A stretch of 64,000 bases of DNA from an uncultured Eubacteriales bacterium (GTDB taxonomy: Bacteria > Bacillota > Clostridia > Christensenellales > Aristaeellaceae). Under the pieces are notes generated by a model that did no database searches, was not told where the DNA came from, and was given only the letters and a program-made list of their open reading frames with translations. Position 1 is the first letter of the stretch. Each line of letters opens with the position of its first letter. Below, in pieces: positions 24,320-32,959 of the stretch. A program made the position numbers and the translations under genes. The DNA lies in NCBI GenBank assembly GCA_902789365.1, contig CADANQ010000004.1, positions 40,042 through 104,041 of the forward strand, read 5' to 3'.

Positions 24320-25453
24320 ATGAAGCATCTGATCCTTGCCATAACAATACTGTATATTTTCACGCTCGCACCTTCGGCGCGGGCGGAAGCCGTGCTGCCG
24401 GGCTGCGCCGACTGCGTCGGGGATTCTGCCTTTGAAGGCTGTTCTTTTGAAAGCGTGGTCCTGCCCGAGAGCATCCGGTCCCTTGGCGTCCGCGCTTTCG
24501 CGGACAACGCGTACCTGGAGAAAATCGTAATCCCCTCCGCTGTTACATTCATCGATCCATCGGCTTTCGACGGCTGCCCCAGGGATCTTCTGATCGTCAC
24601 CGACGGCGGGCATCCCCTTTCATGGGCCATCGGCAATGTGTTTGACTACAGCGACGGCGGCCATGCCCGCGTCCTTGTGGCGGTGGAGACCTACGAAGGG
24701 GACGACAGCCGCCAGACCCTGTACGGCACAGCCAACGACGGTGCAGGGTACGCAAGCATGTTCGCGGGGTTCACAAGGACATCCGGGGATATCACGCTGG
24801 CCGAAAATCCCGGACGGGAAGAGCTGCTTTCCCTGATCCCGACAACCTTTGCCGGCGCCGGGGATTGCGATATCTCCGTTTTCGTTTTTCTCGGCCACGG
24901 TCTGCGGGACACCGATTCCGGCACCAGCCTGCTTGCCGCCTACTGCGATACCGAAGGGATCTCCGCTTCGCAGCTTCAGGCCGCTTTTGCCGGCGTCGGC
25001 GGCAGGAAGGTGATCATCGTCGACGCGTGCTACTCCGGCGGCCTCATCACCGACGAAACCGAACCCCAAAGCGAAGAGGAAGCCCTGCGGGCGGCGGAGG
25101 CATTTGCCCGGGATTTCACAGCCCCGTTCATGTTCCGGAGCCGTTCCGCCCTGACGACCGGCGGCTATTATATCATTACCGCCTGCAGCGCGAACCAGCA
25201 ATCCTACGAGACCGTCTTTACTTCCGGCGACGTATCCGCCGACGCCGGTTTTTTCAGCTATTATTTTAACCTTGGCTGCGGATGGAACGAGGTCTCGCAA
25301 ACCGCGGACAGCCTGCGCGCCGATTTGAATCAGAACGGCATCGTCACCCTGGACGAAATCGCCGTATACACCTCCGGCCGCCTCCCGTCTCTGCAGACCC
25401 TCACCGTCTACCCCGCCGGAGCGGACTGGTTCGGCCTGTTCCGGAACGACTGA
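24320..25453 (+). CDS. Secreted LRR-caspase-like cysteine peptidase
   Basis: A 377-residue protein. It has a type I signal peptide (MKHLILAITILYIFTLAP, ARA-EA), then about 80 residues with two or three BspA-type LRR_5 units (SAFEGCSFESVVLPESIRSLG, AFADNAYLEKIVIPSAV). From about 110 to 320 there is a caspase/metacaspase-like (C14) domain. This shows the strand ARVLVAVETYEG, catalytic H193 in VFLGHG, C237 in IIVDACYSGG, and ITACSANQQSYE after the active site. Near the end, D335-L-N-Q-N-G-I-V-T-L-D-E-I looks like a single EF-hand/dockerin-type calcium loop. Most prokaryotic caspase-like proteins are cytosolic; an exported one joined to LRRs is unusual. It could be a protease that acts on surface or host proteins. 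Start chosen by the signal peptide; a weak GGGAG site precedes it. Confidence 0.83.
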   Translation: MKHLILAITILYIFTLAPSARAEAVLPGCADCVGDSAFEGCSFESVVLPESIRSLGVRAFADNAYLEKIVIPSAVTFIDPSAFDGCPRDLLIVTDGGHPLSWAIGNVFDYSDGGHARVLVAVETYEGDDSRQTLYGTANDGAGYASMFAGFTRTSGDITLAENPGREELLSLIPTTFAGAGDCDISVFVFLGHGLRDTDSGTSLLAAYCDTEGISASQLQAAFAGVGGRKVIIVDACYSGGLITDETEPQSEEEALRAAEAFARDFTAPFMFRSRSALTTGGYYIITACSANQQSYETVFTSGDVSADAGFFSYYFNLGCGWNEVSQTADSLRADLNQNGIVTLDEIAVYTSGRLPSLQTLTVYPAGADWFGLFRND

Positions 25454-25476
25454 TATTCATCTCACCCGAAAGCAGC

Positions 25477-25508
25477 GGCCGGGGCTTATAAGCCCCGGCC
25501 GGATTTTT
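25477..25508 (+). terminator. Terminator after the LRR-caspase gene
   Basis: GGCCGGGGC / GCCCCGGCC stem with a TTATAA loop, followed by GGA and T7. Confidence 0.88.
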
Positions 25509-25524
25509 TTGTTCGTCAGCGGAA

Positions 25525-25911
25525 TCAGGTATCCAGTTCTTCCAGGCGCCTGAGCCAGGCGAGAATCGACCCATCGGCAAAAAGCGTCATCAGAAAGCCT
25601 TCGGAAAACCTTTCCGCGCGAATGGCGGCAAAGATCATCGCAAGGATACACCTGGCGTCGCAGCCGGAAGCGTCGGCCTGATCAAGGGTGTCGGTAGACA
25701 GCCCATATTCCGCCAGGATATCGCGGTAATAATCAAGGCGCATATTCGGATGGGAATTCAGCCAAAGATAGAATACGTCCACAAACCTGTCAACGATGTG
25801 GGCGCCGATCTGTTCCCTGTCCCAGCCTTCCAGCGTTTTGCTGTTCTTTTTTTCGGCCATTTTTTCAGCCGCGGGAATAAAATCCGTCAATGCGTGAAAC
25901 TGAAGACCCAT
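25525..25911 (-). CDS. DUF6508 family protein
   Basis: A 128-residue cytoplasmic protein resembling DUF6508: FHALTDFIPAAEKM at the start, then VDRFVDVFYLWLNSHPNMRLDYYRDIL, and the most conserved end ADASGCDARCILAMIFAAIRAERFSEGFLMTLFADGSILAWLRRLEELD. Function unknown. The ATG at 25911 has AAAGGA about 10 bases upstream; the frame is open to 25992 (155 residues) with weaker start sites. No operon partner. Confidence 0.7.
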   Translation of the reverse strand: MGLQFHALTDFIPAAEKMAEKKNSKTLEGWDREQIGAHIVDRFVDVFYLWLNSHPNMRLDYYRDILAEYGLSTDTLDQADASGCDARCILAMIFAAIRAERFSEGFLMTLFADGSILAWLRRLEELDT

Positions 25912-26026
25912 GGGATACTTATCCTTTCCTGTGCAAAACGGCATGCAGTTTTCTCTTCTTAATAATTTATCATTTTTGCATTCATTTTGCAAGGTTTTTT
26001 TTCACGCGAAAATAATCATGTCTTCC

Positions 26027-26062
26027 TATAAAAGCCCGGCCCCCGAAAAACGGGGACCGGGC
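26027..26062 (-). terminator. Terminator after the amylosucrase-metF-GH120 operon
   Basis: Minus strand: GCCCGGTCCCCG / CGGGGGCCGGGC imperfect stem, then TTTTAT. It lies 24 bases past the GH120 stop. Confidence 0.8.
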
Positions 26063-26085
26063 GAAAAAGCGTGACCGATCAGACG

Positions 26086-28074
26086 TCAGGACCAAAGCGG
26101 AAGGGTGGGATCGCCTTCGGCAAAGGGACCGGGCATGATCCTCAGACCCCTGTGACTTCCGAAATAGTCGCTGTCGAACACGATGCCGGTGCCGTCGCTG
26201 TTCTCAAAACGCTCTTCGGGCTCAAAGGCCTTCCCGAGCACGTCGGATGTGACCAGTCCGGCGCGGTAAGCGCCGATCAGGGCGCAGACATTGGTGTCCA
26301 GGAAGGGCTTCCCGTCCTTCCAGGTCAGCTCCACACGCACCTCGGATTTGCCGTCGCTGAAGAAGTCCTTTTCCTTTTCCCAGTGCTTCGCTCCTCCCAG
26401 ATAAACGTTGCCCGCGCACCAGACAGGCAGCTTGCTTTCATGCGCCGGCGCAAGGCCCCGCATATTGGGCGTGTCGTTGTCCATGTCAAACATGGCGATC
26501 CATTCCTCCCAGGTGGGATAGCCGTCCATCACATGGGTGCCGCACTCGCGGTTTTCGCTGAACGACTGGGAAGAATCGCTGTCCGAAAGGACGGTGACAT
26601 CCCCGGCGGACCATTTCTGCACAAAGATGTTGTTATAGAAGCGGTCGTCCCCGTGCAGGAAGGTCATAAAGCCCATCACTTCGGTGTTGTGGGGCATATG
26701 GTAGGGCGTGTACCGGGTACCTGTCCCCCCGCCCACCGCCGTGAAGGAACCGCAGATCAGGTTGTGGACCATGGCGACGCCCTGGCTTGAAAGACGCACG
26801 GACGCCTCGGAAAGCAGGATATTGTTATCGATCAGGGTCGGCCCGTGGGAGACCTCCACAAAAATATCCTGGCTCATCATGCCGCCCTTCAGGATTTCGG
26901 CAAAGGGCGGGCGCTGGTTGTCGTGCAGGAGGTTCTGGGATATCCTGGTGCCCTGCGCCTCCCAGTCGCACCAGATGCCCATGGTGCAGTGGTGGATGTG
27001 GTTGCGCCGCATCACCACGTCGATGGCCGCGTGCATCTTGATGCCTGAAATCTCGGCGCCGCCCAGCTCCATCATGTTGTTGATATGATGGATGTGGTTG
27101 TCCTCGATCACGGAAAATACGCCGCCCATCCTTCCGATGATGCCGCCCTGCTCGCAGTGGTGGATGTTGTTGCGGCGGATGACGTGGCTGCCGATGCGCG
27201 AGCGGGTCCAGCCGTGGAACTGGCCCCTGCAGACCGCGTCCCTCTCCATCTGCGTGGGGCTTTTCACATGCTTGAAGGTAAAGTAATGGTCGTTGTCGGG
27301 GTCCAGGTACTTGCCGAGAGAAATCCCGGCGCATTTGCTGCCGTAAATCTCGCAGTCCTCAATGATCCAGCCCCTGGACCAGTGGGGACCGATCATGCCA
27401 TCCTGGAACGCCGCGGGAGGCGCCCAGGTGGTGGCCGCCTTGCAGATGACGAACCCGGAAACGGTGATGCAGTTCCGCCCCGTCTTCGACGGGAAGAAGC
27501 ATTCGCGGCGGACGTTGATCTCCACGTTTTCACGGTTGGGATCCGCCTCCCGGAAATTGGCGTAAATCACCGTAAAATCCCCGTCCTGCTCGGAATACCA
27601 TTTATACACGGATTCTTCCGGCACCCAGGAGCAGGGATACACCAGGCCTTTTTCACATTCCTCAATCGACGCGGCTTCATAGAGCATGCGGTCGTTGAGG
27701 TAGACGCATCCCGTATGTTTGGTGCGGCCGGCAAAATACCAGTCGCCGTAAACATAAGTGGTGTAAGGATTGTAGGATCCGAAAACCGAATTCGGAATTC
27801 TGACCCGCCAGAGGGAGCCGCGCAGGTTTTCCCAGTCGCAGACACGCTCTGCGCCCGTGATCACCGCCCCGAGAGGCTTTTCGCTGCGGTAAACGATCCG
27901 TCTGTCGTCCTCCCCGCCGTTGACGGGATCCACGTATTCACGGTATACGCCCGGCGCCACGACGACTTCGTCCCCGGGCATCGCCACCCTTGCCGCGTCA
28001 TTGATGCGCCGGTACGGCCTTTCCCTGGTCCCGCAGCCGTCCCGCCCCGCGGCGGCGTTGACATAGATTATCAT
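26086..28074 (-). CDS. GH120 beta-xylosidase-like enzyme
   Basis: A 662-residue right-handed parallel beta-helix protein closely resembling the GH120 beta-xylosidase XylC. It has AAAGRDGCGTRERPYRRIN and VVVAPGVYREYVDP at the start, then EINVRRECFFPSKTG, WAPPAAFQDG, GWIIEDCEIYGSKCAGISLGKY and IKMHAAIDV. From memory of XylC, the nucleophile corresponds to D370 (CDWEAQGTR) and the acid/base to E407 (IFVEVSHGP). The gap between them is 14 residues longer than in XylC because of an insert RPPFAEILKGGMMSQ. No signal peptide, so it would cleave xylo-oligosaccharides inside the cell. It follows metF by 22 bases, with GGGAGG before the ATG. Confidence 0.87.
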   Translation of the reverse strand: MIIYVNAAAGRDGCGTRERPYRRINDAARVAMPGDEVVVAPGVYREYVDPVNGGEDDRRIVYRSEKPLGAVITGAERVCDWENLRGSLWRVRIPNSVFGSYNPYTTYVYGDWYFAGRTKHTGCVYLNDRMLYEAASIEECEKGLVYPCSWVPEESVYKWYSEQDGDFTVIYANFREADPNRENVEINVRRECFFPSKTGRNCITVSGFVICKAATTWAPPAAFQDGMIGPHWSRGWIIEDCEIYGSKCAGISLGKYLDPDNDHYFTFKHVKSPTQMERDAVCRGQFHGWTRSRIGSHVIRRNNIHHCEQGGIIGRMGGVFSVIEDNHIHHINNMMELGGAEISGIKMHAAIDVVMRRNHIHHCTMGIWCDWEAQGTRISQNLLHDNQRPPFAEILKGGMMSQDIFVEVSHGPTLIDNNILLSEASVRLSSQGVAMVHNLICGSFTAVGGGTGTRYTPYHMPHNTEVMGFMTFLHGDDRFYNNIFVQKWSAGDVTVLSDSDSSQSFSENRECGTHVMDGYPTWEEWIAMFDMDNDTPNMRGLAPAHESKLPVWCAGNVYLGGAKHWEKEKDFFSDGKSEVRVELTWKDGKPFLDTNVCALIGAYRAGLVTSDVLGKAFEPEERFENSDGTGIVFDSDYFGSHRGLRIMPGPFAEGDPTLPLWS

Positions 28075-28096
28075 ACAAAATCTCCTCCCTCCCGGT

Positions 28097-28960
28097 TCAG
28101 CCGGGGGCTATAATCGATGACAGGTTGCCGATAATCGCCCGCGTCACCTCGGGTTTGTTCATGGTATACAGGTGAATATTGGTGATACCGTTGGCAATCA
28201 GATCCACGATCTGCCCCGTTGCGAAAGCGATGCCGGCCTGGGCCATGGACTCCGGATCCCGGCCGAAACGGTCGGCGATAGCCGCGAATTTCGGGGGCAT
28301 GATGGAACCGGACAGCTTGACGGCCCGCTCCGCCTGCTTCGCGTTGGTGATGGGCATGATCCCGGCACAGACAGGCACGCGGATGCCCGCCTTGAGCATC
28401 CTGTAAAGGAAATTGTAGAACAGCGCGTTGTCAAAGAACATCTGGGTGGTCAAAAAGTCCACGCCCGAGTCCACCTTGCGTTTGAGCATGTCCATGTCTT
28501 CGTCCCTGGAAACGCTTTCCGGGTGCTTTTCGGGGTAACACGCTCCGCCGACGCAGAAATCCCCCCGTTCGCGGATGAAGGCGGCCAGGTCCGACGCGTG
28601 CTCGAAATCATGGCAGCGCTCCCCCTCAAGCGGCAAATCTCCCCTCAGGGCCAGGACGTTGCTCATGCCTGAGGCACGCATGTTGTCAAGGATCTCCGTC
28701 ACATGCTTTCTGTCCGCCTGCACGCAGGTGATATGGCAGAGGGGCTCCACGCCGCATTCGGCCACGGCCCTTGCCACGGCCAGGGTATATCCGGGGGTGG
28801 TGCCCCCCGCGCCGCAGGTGACCGACATATACGCCGGGCCCAGGCGGGCGATCTGCCGGGCCGTCTCACACGCACCGGCAATGCCGTCAAAACGCTTTGG
28901 CGGGAAAACCTCGCAGCTCAGGTGAACCCGTCCGTCGCCAAGAAGATCCGATATCCTCAT
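28097..28960 (-). CDS. metF: Methylenetetrahydrofolate reductase
   Basis: A 287-residue FAD enzyme that reduces 5,10-methylenetetrahydrofolate to 5-methyl-THF for methionine synthesis. Motifs include CEVFPPKRFDG, YMSVTCGAGGTT, HITCVQADR, ALRGDLP, VDFLTTQMFFDNALFYNF and VPVCAGIMPI. The ATG at 28960 is two bases after the amylosucrase stop, so translation is coupled; an in-frame TTG just upstream is less likely. It sits between two carbohydrate-enzyme genes, with no other methionine gene in the window, which is an odd place for it. Confidence 0.93.
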   Translation of the reverse strand: MRISDLLGDGRVHLSCEVFPPKRFDGIAGACETARQIARLGPAYMSVTCGAGGTTPGYTLAVARAVAECGVEPLCHITCVQADRKHVTEILDNMRASGMSNVLALRGDLPLEGERCHDFEHASDLAAFIRERGDFCVGGACYPEKHPESVSRDEDMDMLKRKVDSGVDFLTTQMFFDNALFYNFLYRMLKAGIRVPVCAGIMPITNAKQAERAVKLSGSIMPPKFAAIADRFGRDPESMAQAGIAFATGQIVDLIANGITNIHLYTMNKPEVTRAIIGNLSSIIAPG

Positions 28961-28962
28961 AC

Positions 28963-30885
28963 TCAAACCTCAGCATCGCTTGCTTTTTGGGGTTTTTCGG
29001 CAATTGACGGGACCTCCGGCCGGGGCGCTTCCAGCCAGTCTTCCCGCGTCAGCAGCCATACATAATCCCCCGGCAGCAGCCGGACCTTCTTCAGGTCCTT
29101 TTCATGACCCGTCGTGAGATCCAGGTATTTGCCGGCGTTTTTCAAAACCACGGTCTCGTTTTCCCTGCCGAAATTGTAAAGGGCCACCAGCGTTTGGTCC
29201 CCATAGACGCGGGTCATTCCAAAGACCCGGTCGCTCCTGGTTTCGTAAAGCTCCAGAACCGCATCCGGGGAAAACACGTCGTATTCAATGCGTATCTCCT
29301 GCATCCTGCGGATCGCGGAGAACATCCTTCCCTCCGGGCTGCGGGCTTTTTTATGCAGCTTCGCCTTCTCCCAATCCATGTCCCCGCGATGCAGGTAGCG
29401 GCTGTCGGCCTTCTTCGCGGGATCGCCGTGATAGCTTTCGTCGTTCTCCGCCGCGATCTCATCCCCGTAATAGATGACCGGCAGGCCGCTCAGGCCGAAG
29501 ATAAAGGCGTGGAGCATCCTGTCCAGGGTAATCGCCCTTTCCTGCGCGGCCTCGTCCCCGGCTTCCTTTGCGCCGGTGAGACCGCAAAGGGACGCCGCCG
29601 TACCGCAAAGCCGCGCGTCGCCCAGGCGGGGATCGTCGTTGTACAGTTCGCCCCTGGAGAAACTGCCCGGCCATTTGCCGGTGAAATAGTCGTTCAGGTA
29701 GCGCTTATGGGGAACCTCCTGCCAGCTGTAGCAGCCGAGGAAGCCGTAATCCAGACCCCAGCCGATATCGTCGTGGCAGCGGATATAGTTGAGGAAGGTG
29801 TTCTGCCTGGGCAGCGAAAAAACACGGGACATCTGGTGCCGCAAAAGGCGGACGTCGGTCGTGGCCACCGTGTGCCACAGCGTGCACATGGTGGTCACAT
29901 TATAAAGCATATGGCAGCCCGGGCGATCCTGCGTACCGAAATAAGGCGTGACCCAGACCGGGTCCATGACCACCTCGCCCAGCAGAAGCACCGCGGGACA
30001 GACGATCTCGCAGGCCATGCGCATGATCCTGACCAGGGAATAGACCTGCTTCAGGTTGCGGCAGTTGGTGCCGAGCGCCTTCCAGATATACGGGACCGCG
30101 TCCAGGCGAATAATGTCGATGCCGCGGTTGCACAGGAAGAGCAGGTTGTCGGTCATGTCGTTAAAGACCACGGGATTGGCGTAGTTCAGGTCCCACTGAT
30201 AGGAATAGAAGGTGGTCATAACCACCTTGCCGACCTCCGGACACCAGGTGAAATTTCCCGGCGCCGTGGTCGGGAACACCTGCGGCATGGTCTGCTCGTA
30301 GGCGTTGGGAATATCCCATCCGTCATAGAAGAAATAGCGGCTCTGGTATGCCCTGTCCCCGTTCTTTGCGCGCCGGGCCCATTCGTGGTCCTCGCTGGTG
30401 TGGTTCATCACAAAGTCAAGGCACAGGGACATCCCCCGGTCACGGCAATTGCCCGCCAGGTGCTCCAGGTCCTCCATGGTCCCCAGGTCCTTTTGCACCT
30501 TCCTGTAATCGCTGACGGCGTACCCGCCGTCGCTGCGGCCCTCGGGGCTTTCCAGAAGCGGCATCAGGTGGAGACAGGTGACCCCGAGCCCTGAAAGGTA
30601 ATCCAGCTTCTTTTCAACGCCCCTGATTGTTCCCGCAAAGGACTTGACGTAAAGCTGGTAGCCCATCAGGGTCCTCCGGCGGTACCATTCCGGATCCCCG
30701 TCCCTGAGACGGTCCAGTTCCTTCAGTTCCTCGCTCCGCGCCTGATATGCGCTGAAGAGCATGTCGACAAAATAATCCCAGGCATTCTGGTCGTTATGGT
30801 ACAACTCGGCGTACAACCATTTCATTTCACGTTCATGACGGAAAAAACGGCCGGCAAATTCAGCGTTCCATTTGCTCTGATCCAT
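28963..30885 (-). CDS. Amylosucrase-like GH13 enzyme
   Basis: A 640-residue GH13 enzyme, matching the length of Neisseria amylosucrase. The signature YVKSFAGTIRGVEKKLDYLSGLGVTCLHLMP, SDGGYAVSDYRKVQKDLGTMEDL is typical of that subfamily (GH13_4). Catalytic residues are D262 (IIRLDAVPYIW), E304 (LLLGEVVMDP) and H371-D372 (CHDDIGW). It would act on sucrose, transferring glucose to alpha-glucan or hydrolysing it; sucrose hydrolase or phosphorylase-like activity is a possible alternative. Cytoplasmic. AAAGGAG precedes the ATG. First gene of the amylosucrase-metF-GH120 operon. Confidence 0.87.
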   Translation of the reverse strand: MDQSKWNAEFAGRFFRHEREMKWLYAELYHNDQNAWDYFVDMLFSAYQARSEELKELDRLRDGDPEWYRRRTLMGYQLYVKSFAGTIRGVEKKLDYLSGLGVTCLHLMPLLESPEGRSDGGYAVSDYRKVQKDLGTMEDLEHLAGNCRDRGMSLCLDFVMNHTSEDHEWARRAKNGDRAYQSRYFFYDGWDIPNAYEQTMPQVFPTTAPGNFTWCPEVGKVVMTTFYSYQWDLNYANPVVFNDMTDNLLFLCNRGIDIIRLDAVPYIWKALGTNCRNLKQVYSLVRIMRMACEIVCPAVLLLGEVVMDPVWVTPYFGTQDRPGCHMLYNVTTMCTLWHTVATTDVRLLRHQMSRVFSLPRQNTFLNYIRCHDDIGWGLDYGFLGCYSWQEVPHKRYLNDYFTGKWPGSFSRGELYNDDPRLGDARLCGTAASLCGLTGAKEAGDEAAQERAITLDRMLHAFIFGLSGLPVIYYGDEIAAENDESYHGDPAKKADSRYLHRGDMDWEKAKLHKKARSPEGRMFSAIRRMQEIRIEYDVFSPDAVLELYETRSDRVFGMTRVYGDQTLVALYNFGRENETVVLKNAGKYLDLTTGHEKDLKKVRLLPGDYVWLLTREDWLEAPRPEVPSIAEKPQKASDAEV

Positions 30886-30937
30886 GGCTTTCTCCTTTGC
30901 TGTCGGTTAGGAGCGATCATGCAGTTGTTATGCAAAG

Positions 30938-30966
30938 AGTTTATCATTTTTACCACCCTCCGTCAA
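30938..30966 (-). promoter_or_regulatory. Promoter of the amylosucrase-metF-GH120 operon
   Basis: Minus strand: TTGACG (30961-30966), 17-base spacer, TAAACT (30938-30943), 52 bases before the ATG. Confidence 0.65.
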
Positions 30967-31060
30967 GACAATTGACGCCCGGGAAGGGTTTATTTGGCGG
31001 GCGCGGAAGCCCTCGAAACAAAGCTTTTCGCCGTTTTTTTTCGTTTCATTTTTCATGGAC

Positions 31061-31089
31061 GTGACAAAGGGCTTTTCGTAATGTATGAT
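31061..31089 (+). promoter_or_regulatory. Promoter of the WG-repeat/FMN-binding gene
   Basis: GTGACA (31061-31066), 17-base spacer, TATGAT (31084-31089), 23 bases before the ATG. Confidence 0.65.
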
Positions 31090-31112
31090 ATTGCTGACAG
31101 GAGGCTGAACCG

Positions 31113-32321
31113 ATGAAAAAAACGCTTTTTCTGTTTACATTTCTTGCGTTTCTTGTCCTGTCCGCGGCGGCGAGCTGTGAAGAGGACGACCCGTGGGCCG
31201 CGGCGGGAAATCTGGTCCGCGAAGGCAGATACGGCGAGGCGCTGGAAGCTTACCGCGCTTTTGACGACCCCGACACCGCCCTGCCCTATATCGAGGCGCT
31301 GTCCATATCGGAGCACGCAGACATGACGCGCCTGACCGACCGGACGGCCGGATTCCTCTTTCACGGGGTCTGGGGGTTCGTCACCTTTCCGGAAGAAAGC
31401 GACCCGATATGCGTCGCTCCCCGGTGGACGAGCCTGACCGTGCTTTCGGACGGGCTTTTCCTGACAGGGCAGGAATGGGACGGCGCCGCGCTCTACGGCG
31501 TCGTGACCGAATACGCCCGCGTCCTGTATCCCTGTTCCTACAGCCGTATCCTTCTCTCCGGTACGGACAGGCTGATCCTATACGCCGGCGCCAACGGCCC
31601 CGCCCTGCTGGCGTCGGCCTCGGAATACGCCCTGCTTTCCCCGCCCTGCCTTGATATTGCGGAGACAGGCGATATCGCGTTTGCCTTCCGGGATATGGAA
31701 AGCGGCCTGTGGGGACTGATGGACCGGAACGGGCAGGTGCTCGCGGAGCCCCTATGGGATGAAATCGGTATGAGCGGCGACGGTCTTTTTCCAGTGCTGA
31801 AGGGCGGGCTCTGGGGGTATATCGACTTTTCCGGGAATGTAAAAATCCCCCTCCGCTATCTTGAAGCCTGCGCTTTCCGAAATGGATGCGCCGACGTCCG
31901 CGACGCGAGAAACGGCTGGCGCATCATATCGACCGACGGTTCGGTCCTGTTTTTCAGGGATGACCTTGCGGAGTTCGACCCGGAGAGCGGGGAGTACGGC
32001 TCTTCCCCGGCTTCCGTTTCCGCCCCGGCGGCCGAGGAAAAGGACATGTCCGGCGAATACACCGTCCATGCCCTGGGTTATAACGACTATGTGTTTGTTA
32101 CGGTTACCCTCGGCCGGGACGGCAGCATTCTGAAAATAAGCGTCGACGCCTCCTGCGAGGACAAGGACCGCGGCCGGCACGCCGAAGAGGTCGCCTTCAC
32201 CGACCGTTTCATCGGAAAGAAGGGACCCTTCGTCCCGGGGGAAGACATCGACGGCATCACCGGCGCCACGGCGACGGTCAACGCCGTCCTGGAAGCGCTG
32301 AACAGCCTTTACGCGGAATGA
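31113..32321 (+). CDS. Secreted WG-repeat protein with FMN-binding domain
   Basis: A 402-residue exported protein. The signal peptide is KKTLFLFTFLAFLVLS followed by AAAS-C22; a lipoprotein fate is possible but the lipobox is poor. Residues about 75-290 carry WG-type beta repeats (GLWGLMDRNGQVLAEPLWDEIG, GLWGYIDFSGNVKIPLRY). The C-terminal 90 residues form an FMN_bind-type domain: SGEYTVHALGYNDYVFVTVTLGRDGSI..., ending in T383-G-A-T-A-T388, which fits the covalent flavinylation motif used by ApbE (T388 would carry FMN). It may take part in extracytosolic electron transfer. AGGAGG precedes the ATG. It ends with a 13-base overlap onto the convergent membrane-protein gene. No apbE is seen in the window. 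Confidence 0.8.
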   Translation: MKKTLFLFTFLAFLVLSAAASCEEDDPWAAAGNLVREGRYGEALEAYRAFDDPDTALPYIEALSISEHADMTRLTDRTAGFLFHGVWGFVTFPEESDPICVAPRWTSLTVLSDGLFLTGQEWDGAALYGVVTEYARVLYPCSYSRILLSGTDRLILYAGANGPALLASASEYALLSPPCLDIAETGDIAFAFRDMESGLWGLMDRNGQVLAEPLWDEIGMSGDGLFPVLKGGLWGYIDFSGNVKIPLRYLEACAFRNGCADVRDARNGWRIISTDGSVLFFRDDLAEFDPESGEYGSSPASVSAPAAEEKDMSGEYTVHALGYNDYVFVTVTLGRDGSILKISVDASCEDKDRGRHAEEVAFTDRFIGKKGPFVPGEDIDGITGATATVNAVLEALNSLYAE

Positions 32322-32959
32322 GCTTTTCCGGCGCCGCCGAAGCGAACCAGCAGGAAAGAAATCCCGCAGCTGACAAGGATGATTGCGGCGAACACCGGCG
32401 CGAACCACACCGGTCCCCAGGCGGCCAGTCCATACCAGTCCATCTTCCGGCCCGCGGTGATGACCCCGTACATATAGTACACGGCGTACAGCGCCAGCGG
32501 AACGCTTCCCACGTAAAAGCGTTTTTTGTCAAGGCCCCCGGCGCGCCGGAAGAGCAGGAAGGTCGCGACAGCCAGGACCGGGGACAGAAGATGCATGTAC
32601 AGGCTGGCCCCGACGAACATGTACCGGTAACCCATCGTCGGCCCGAGGAAGGTCATGACGACAAAGAAGGTCATGGCGACAGCGGAGGTCCCCGCCAGGC
32701 GGAGCCATCTTACCCATACGGGCGTGCCGTCCCTCCTCCCCAGGAAGACCGGGACAAGGAACACCGCCTCGGCAAGAGCGGCGATTCCGCAGAGGATATT
32801 GGAATCCACGGTAAAATATTTCAGGCTCCTGATTCCCGTGTCCGTCAGACGGCCTTCCGCGTCCCTGGCCAGGGCCATCGCCAGAAAACTGCCGATACAC
32901 ATCGCGCACAAAAGAAGATCCGACAGGATCAGTATCAGCGTCCGGTATCTGTTTTTCAT
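32309..32959 (-). CDS. Six-helix integral membrane protein (Pr6Pr/FAR-17a-like)
   Basis: A 216-residue protein with about six hydrophobic helices, starting LILILSDLLLCAMCIGSFL. The FTVDSNILCGIAAL and LYMHLLSPVLAVATFLL segments recall the Pr6Pr/FAR-17a group of membrane proteins, but this is weak. Function unknown. Its ATG overlaps the MATE stop (ATGA), so it is the last gene of that operon; its 3' end overlaps the convergent WG/FMN gene by 13 bases. Confidence 0.7.
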   Translation of the reverse strand: MKNRYRTLILILSDLLLCAMCIGSFLAMALARDAEGRLTDTGIRSLKYFTVDSNILCGIAALAEAVFLVPVFLGRRDGTPVWVRWLRLAGTSAVAMTFFVVMTFLGPTMGYRYMFVGASLYMHLLSPVLAVATFLLFRRAGGLDKKRFYVGSVPLALYAVYYMYGVITAGRKMDWYGLAAWGPVWFAPVFAAIILVSCGISFLLVRFGGAGKAHSA

